Shown here: in pieces, positions 14,001 to 16,857 of the stretch
Position numbering within the stretch: the first letter of the stretch is position 1
How the letters are laid out: each line of letters opens with the position of its first letter
From: PMNU01 sp035479375
Lineage (GTDB): Bacteria; Patescibacteriota; Saccharimonadia; Saccharimonadales; UBA4665
Direction of reading: 5' to 3'
Assembly: GCA_035479375.1 (NCBI GenBank)
Contig: DATIIT010000016.1
Span: forward strand, 1-16,857
DNA: 16,857 nt
The notes under the pieces: generated by a model
The model's input: only the letters and a program-made list of their open reading frames with translations
Databases searched by the model: none
What the model was told of the DNA's origin: nothing
Position numbers and translations under genes: made by a program

Positions 14001-15266
14001 ATGGCTGCTGTAAAAGGCCGCGGAACACCGACGTTCACCCCCCGTAATGCCGCCCGGCGCGTTGCCGCCGACGGCCTGGTGCACCGCACCGTGGAATACG
14101 AGCACCGCCCTGTTGAACTAGAGCGCCCGGTGCTGGCCCTCGCCACCCGCAAGCGCGCCCGTTTGGTAAAGCGCGCAGGCCGCCGCAAAAAGCTCGCCCT
14201 GCTGCTGCCCGGCCACAACGAGGAGCTCATCATCGCCACCACCATCGCCAGCGCCATCAAGGCCGGCCAGCCCAAAGAGGACATTTACGTGGTAGATGAC
14301 GGCTCCAGCGACAAAACCCGCCGCGAGGCGCTCAAAATCCTGCCGCGCAAAAACGTGCTGTCCAAGCCCAAAGGCGGCAAAGCCTTGGCCGTGCTCACCG
14401 GCATCGAGCACTTCAAAATCGAGGAGCGCTACACCTGGATCCACGTCGCCGACGCCGATAGTGTCTTCTGCCCAGACTACTTCCGCATGTACAAACGCAA
14501 GCTGGACGCCCGCAAGTACGCCGTGGCCGTCGGCTTTGTGCAGTCTTTGCGCGGCAACTGGATCAGCCGCTACCGCGCCTTCACCTACACCTACAGCCAG
14601 CAAGTGCTGCGGCGCGTGCAGTCGTGGTTTGGCATGATCTCTGTCTTCCCGGGCCCCATCACCTGCTTCCGCACCGACATCATCAAGCACCTGGACTTCA
14701 CCGCCAACAGCATGACCGAAGACTTTGACCTCACCCTGCAAGTGCACCGCAAAAAGCTCGGCCGCATCCGCTACATCCCCGAGGCCGTTAACTACACCCA
14801 AGACCCGCAAACGCTGCACGACTTCGTAAAGCAAAACCTGCGCTGGCAGCGCGGCTTCTTTCAGGGAGTCCTGAAGTACCGCATTGGCACGCGGCCGCAG
14901 GCTGTAGACCTTGGCCTGGGCTACCAGATGCTGGAGCTGCTGTTTTACCTCATCCAGATGTTTGTGCTCTTGCCGTACATCATTATTTCGACGCACCAGT
15001 GGAAAATTCTGCCCATTGTCATTGCCAGCGACTTTGCCGTCACCTGCGCGCTGGCCGTGTTTTCCTCTGTTGCCGCCCGGCGCGCCGCCATTCTGGGCTC
15101 GCTGCCCTACTTTTACTTCTTGCGCTGGATCGAGATCGGCATCACCGTAATCGCCTACGTCGAGGTGGTATGCCTGCACCGCTTCCGCGGCGAGAAGTTT
15201 AAGGGCTGGTCTACGGCCGGCCGCCGCTACGCGTTGGATGCCAAAGCGCTGAAGGACACCGCGTAA
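14001..15266 (+). CDS. Membrane glycosyltransferase, family GT2 (processive type)
   Basis: A 421-residue enzyme likely to build a polysaccharide from nucleotide sugars at the inner face of the membrane. The first 62 residues are Arg-rich and cytoplasmic. The GT-A catalytic domain runs about 64-295: LALLLPGHNEE, VVDDGSSDKT (Asp99/100), HVADADS (DxD, 151-153), TEDFDLT (catalytic Asp, 240-242) and QNLRWQRG (QxxRW, 278-282). These D,D,D,QxxRW motifs mark processive GT2 enzymes such as PgaC/IcaA, hyaluronan and cellulose synthases. Three membrane segments follow (about 308-330, 335-356, 366-390), then a basic tail. The ATG at 14001 follows GGAG at a rather long 10 bases; a GTG seven codons upstream is the alternative. 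The stop overlaps the ATG of a 44-residue membrane protein. The product sugar is not known. Confidence 0.92.
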   Translation: MAAVKGRGTPTFTPRNAARRVAADGLVHRTVEYEHRPVELERPVLALATRKRARLVKRAGRRKKLALLLPGHNEELIIATTIASAIKAGQPKEDIYVVDDGSSDKTRREALKILPRKNVLSKPKGGKALAVLTGIEHFKIEERYTWIHVADADSVFCPDYFRMYKRKLDARKYAVAVGFVQSLRGNWISRYRAFTYTYSQQVLRRVQSWFGMISVFPGPITCFRTDIIKHLDFTANSMTEDFDLTLQVHRKKLGRIRYIPEAVNYTQDPQTLHDFVKQNLRWQRGFFQGVLKYRIGTRPQAVDLGLGYQMLELLFYLIQMFVLLPYIIISTHQWKILPIVIASDFAVTCALAVFSSVAARRAAILGSLPYFYFLRWIEIGITVIAYVEVVCLHRFRGEKFKGWSTAGRRYALDAKALKDTA

Positions 15267-15400
15267 TGAAAAAGAAGCAAACCCACAAGCAGAAGAAGGC
15301 TACCGCCGGCCGCATCGCCCAGGCGGTAACCATACTGGCCACGGTAATGGCCGCCGCGTACATCATCATCCGGATTATTAACTGGGTGCGGTTTATCTAG
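15266..15400 (+). CDS. 44-residue single-pass membrane protein coupled to the glycosyltransferase
   Basis: The ATG overlaps the last base of the glycosyltransferase stop (TAATG), so translation is probably coupled. The protein starts with a Lys-rich stretch (MKKKQTHKQKK), then has one hydrophobic segment at about 17-38 (IAQAVTILATVMAAAYIIIR) and ends INWVRFI. The charge pattern puts the N-terminus in the cytoplasm. I know no family for it. By position it may be a small subunit of the polysaccharide synthase, loosely comparable to PgaD next to PgaC, though PgaD is longer and has two membrane segments. Its TAG overlaps the stop of a convergent 55-residue gene in CTAG. Confidence 0.75.
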   Translation: MKKKQTHKQKKATAGRIAQAVTILATVMAAAYIIIRIINWVRFI

Positions 15401-15564
15401 GCATTGCGCCCTATCTTCTGGTGCAACCGGCGGTAGAGTTGCCGCTCGCAGCGCCGGCGCAGTGTACGGGCTTTTGGCAGCCACCCGGGTGTTGGCGCGC
15501 CAAGCAAACCTAGTGACAGCGCAGCCCGCGACGGCCGTTGCTTTGTGATGATGTAGCGTTCCAT
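15397..15564 (-). CDS. Small basic protein of unknown function (55 residues)
   Basis: A short gene starting at the ATG at 15564, with a very strong Shine-Dalgarno (AGGAGGGG, 2-9 bases upstream region). The 55-residue product begins MERYIITKQRPSRAAL and is strongly basic, with an Arg-rich second half (KARTLRRRCERQLYRRLHQK) that could be an amphipathic, nucleic-acid- or membrane-binding helix. I do not recognise a family. The stop overlaps that of the convergent 44-residue gene. Its leader can form two competing hairpins. The strong ribosome site and exact stop overlap argue for a real gene; the short length and unknown sequence argue for caution. A different-frame reading across 15227-15484 lacks a ribosome site. 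Confidence 0.55.
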   Translation of the reverse strand: MERYIITKQRPSRAALSLGLLGAPTPGWLPKARTLRRRCERQLYRRLHQKIGRNA

Positions 15565-15578
15565 ATCCCCTCCTCCCT

Positions 15579-15609
15579 CACACTTCTAGTGTGCCCTTTC
15601 TTGGGGCAC
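15579..15609 (-). promoter_or_regulatory. Two mutually exclusive hairpins in the leader of the 55-residue gene
   Basis: On the minus strand GTGCCC-N7-GGGCAC (15591-15609) is followed by CACACT-AGA-AGTGTG (15579-15593). The two share CAC (15591-15593), so only one can form fully. The second hairpin ends just before the Shine-Dalgarno of the 55-residue gene. The layout is attenuator-like, but no ligand or leader peptide is evident, and the same dyads could instead bind protein in this divergent gap. Confidence 0.45.
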
Positions 15610-15680
15610 GCGGGCTATGCCGCCGGTCACAGCCAAAAGGCCAGCAGCCAGCCATACTGGAAGAGTAAGGAGGGCGGAAT

Positions 15681-15905
15681 ATGACCTACAATATTTCAAC
15701 GGGATGGGCGGTTTTACTAGCCGCTGGGGCAATATGGGAGCTTGCATGGAAGGGCATTGCCTTGTGGCACGCTGCGCGCGACAGCCATCCGGCGTGGTTT
15801 ATATGTATGTTAGCCATCAGCAGCGTCGGCGTCCTGCCCATCCTCTATCTGCTCAGCCACCACGAGTATAGCCACCGCCCGGCGGCCTACAGGGGCGCCA
15901 CATGA
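15681..15905 (+). CDS. DUF5652-like small membrane protein
   Basis: A 74-residue protein with two membrane segments (about 9-28 and 40-58). The pattern W-KGIALWHAARDSHPAWFICML followed by SVGVLPILYLLS fits what I remember of DUF5652, a family of small integral membrane proteins frequent in Patescibacteria; function unknown. The start is well supported by AAGGAGG 7 bases upstream. The C-terminal HHEYSHRPAAYRG tail is polar. Its TGA overlaps the ATG of the next gene (ATGA), so the two are translationally coupled. Promoter boxes in the 116 bases upstream are weak (CATACT at 15653-15658 at best). Confidence 0.75.
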   Translation: MTYNISTGWAVLLAAGAIWELAWKGIALWHAARDSHPAWFICMLAISSVGVLPILYLLSHHEYSHRPAAYRGAT

Positions 15906-16381
15906 ACCCGGCAACCACCCACGGCGGCGCCCTGCCCGTAGCAGCCGCCAATGAGGCCAAGCGCATCCGCCAGGAGTTACGAGCCGTGGGCGTCACCACA
16001 TTTGGGATGCTCAAATTCGCCACACGCCGCCTGCCGGGCATCCTGCACGAAGGCGAGCATATACGGGGCGCGGTGTATGGGCGCTACTCCGTGGGCAACG
16101 GGCTCATGCGCTGGATCGAGGGCGTGCTGGTGGCCACCGACCGGCGCGTCATCTTCCTTGACCGCAAGCCGGGCTTCGAGGCCGTAGACGAGCTGACATA
16201 CGACGCCGTCTCCGGGGTGCAAAAATCATACGCCTGGCCGTTCGCCGCGGTGACGCTGCATACGCGCATCGGCAACTACACCCTGCGGTTCGCCAATAAA
16301 AGGTGCATCGATAACTTTATGCACTACGTGGAAAAACGGCGACTAGAAAGGGCGAGTATTTATAACCCCTACCCATTCTAG
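15902..16381 (+). CDS. PH-domain (YokE-like) protein
   Basis: A 159-residue soluble protein. Residues 50-145 resemble bacterial pleckstrin-homology domains of the YokE/bPH type: EGEHIRGAVYGRY, then GVLVATDRRVIFLDRKPGFE, DELTYDAVSGVQKS and VTLHTRIGNYTLRFANK, ending with a helix (IDNFMHYVEKRRLE). Such domains bind membranes or membrane proteins. The N-terminal 45 residues are helical and basic. It overlaps the DUF5652-like membrane protein by 4 bases (ATGA), so the two may form a membrane complex. It converges on the second sortase gene with 21 bases between the stops and no clear terminator. Confidence 0.75.
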   Translation: MNPATTHGGALPVAAANEAKRIRQELRAVGVTTFGMLKFATRRLPGILHEGEHIRGAVYGRYSVGNGLMRWIEGVLVATDRRVIFLDRKPGFEAVDELTYDAVSGVQKSYAWPFAAVTLHTRIGNYTLRFANKRCIDNFMHYVEKRRLERASIYNPYPF

Positions 16382-16402
16382 CGCGGCCTTGCGCGGCAGC
16401 GT

Positions 16403-16857
16403 TTACTCTTTTTCCACCCGCGTAAACGAAAACTTAAACAACTGCCTGTTCTGGAACCAGCTCCCCGAGCACGTCTGCACGGTGAGGATCGGCGGGCCTT
16501 GGTAGTTGAATAGGCTCACATCCGTGGGGTCAACATTGACACTGTCGGTAAAGGTGTATATAAACTTGAGGCCGTTATCGGTGGTTACAGTGGCCTCGGC
16601 GCCGGGCTTGATAACGTGCAAGTAGGCAAAGACCTCTGGCCGGTAGTGGCCATATATATAGGTGTTGCCGGAGGTGTCGTTGGGCTCAGGGGTCATGGTG
16701 CCCCATTGGGCGGTGTGCAGGCCAAGGGTCCAATCCTGCGTTTTGGCGTTGTAGTAGCCGTCTACCACTGGTACGTCGTTAATTTTGACGCTTGGGATGC
16801 TGATACTCACCGGGTGCCCGCTGGTCACTGGCTTAGCCGGCGTCGCCCCAGGCGGGG
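16403..16857 (-). CDS. Sortase, C-terminal part
   Basis: The 3' part of a second sortase; the frame is open to the window edge, so the true start and membrane anchor lie outside. The visible 151 residues begin with a proline-rich linker (PPGATPAKPVTSGHPVSISIP) and contain the sortase barrel: IPSVKINDVPVV, the catalytic His in YIYGHYRPEVF, the catalytic Cys in LTVQTCSG and the Arg in FQNRQLFKFSF. A GTG at 16828 would cut off the linker and is unlikely to be the start. It differs clearly from the first sortase (TQTCSG against LITCTG context, different linker), so the two probably serve different substrates. No substrate is visible next to it. Confidence 0.9.
   Translation of the reverse strand, partial: PPGATPAKPVTSGHPVSISIPSVKINDVPVVDGYYNAKTQDWTLGLHTAQWGTMTPEPNDTSGNTYIYGHYRPEVFAYLHVIKPGAEATVTTDNGLKFIYTFTDSVNVDPTDVSLFNYQGPPILTVQTCSGSWFQNRQLFKFSFTRVEKE

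Noticed and set aside
14118..15179. 353-codon open frame on the minus strand
   Set aside because: Antisense shadow of the glycosyltransferase; no ribosome site and no family features.
15227..15484. 85-codon open frame on the minus strand
   Set aside because: No Shine-Dalgarno, overlaps the 44-residue gene and the glycosyltransferase end; the 55-residue frame in another phase has a strong ribosome site.
1..16857. CRISPR array, transposase or integrase
   Set aside because: No regularly spaced direct repeats and no recombinase motifs were seen on either strand.

Overview
The window is a GC-rich, tightly packed stretch of a bacterial chromosome with a cell-wall theme. It carries two sortases, one sortase substrate, a peptidoglycan amidase, MurB, a MurA with a fused DNA-binding domain and a family 2 glycosyltransferase. 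No outer-membrane or lipopolysaccharide genes are seen. A monoderm of the candidate phylum Saccharibacteria (TM7, Patescibacteria) fits best: many small proteins, very short gaps, a DUF5652-like protein, a PNTG-type sorting signal and an actinobacterial-looking amidase. This assignment is inference; an actinobacterium or another Patescibacteria lineage is the alternative. TGA is used as a stop (DUF5652-like gene), so the standard bacterial code applies.

Layout. 1-5232 (minus strand) is a surface block. In transcription order it holds a secreted amidase with a transglycosylase-like domain, a beta-rich sortase-anchored surface protein, a sortase, and the start of a beta-helix protein that leaves the window. 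5363-6926 holds a histidine-phosphatase-like gene facing a VOC/glyoxalase gene, a tRNA-Arg(CCG) and a Nudix hydrolase, closed by a long hairpin. 7009-8751 holds a divergent pair, an XRE-type regulator and murB, separated by a 109-bp element with perfect 30-bp inverted repeats. 8906-10477 is a large protein of unknown function that ends inside the stop codon of a convergent Nudix gene. That Nudix gene lies downstream of glyA on the minus strand. 12374-13891 is an HTH-MurA fusion with a dyad over its promoter. 14001-15400 is a glycosyltransferase translationally coupled to a 44-residue membrane protein. 15397-16381 holds a small basic protein on the minus strand and a coupled pair (DUF5652-like, PH-domain) on the plus strand. 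16403-16857 is the 3' part of a second sortase.

MurA and MurB would supply UDP-MurNAc for wall synthesis, the glycosyltransferase a wall or surface polysaccharide, and the amidase would remodel or attack wall material. The first sortase would anchor the neighbouring surface protein.

Two sequence-level themes recur. First, several genes have a good -10 box 6-8 bases before the start codon and no Shine-Dalgarno, which predicts leaderless mRNAs, while other genes have clear Shine-Dalgarno sites. Second, two convergent gene pairs end in a shared CTAG, where both stop codons overlap. All positions and motifs were read by eye; family assignments come from remembered family features, not searches.
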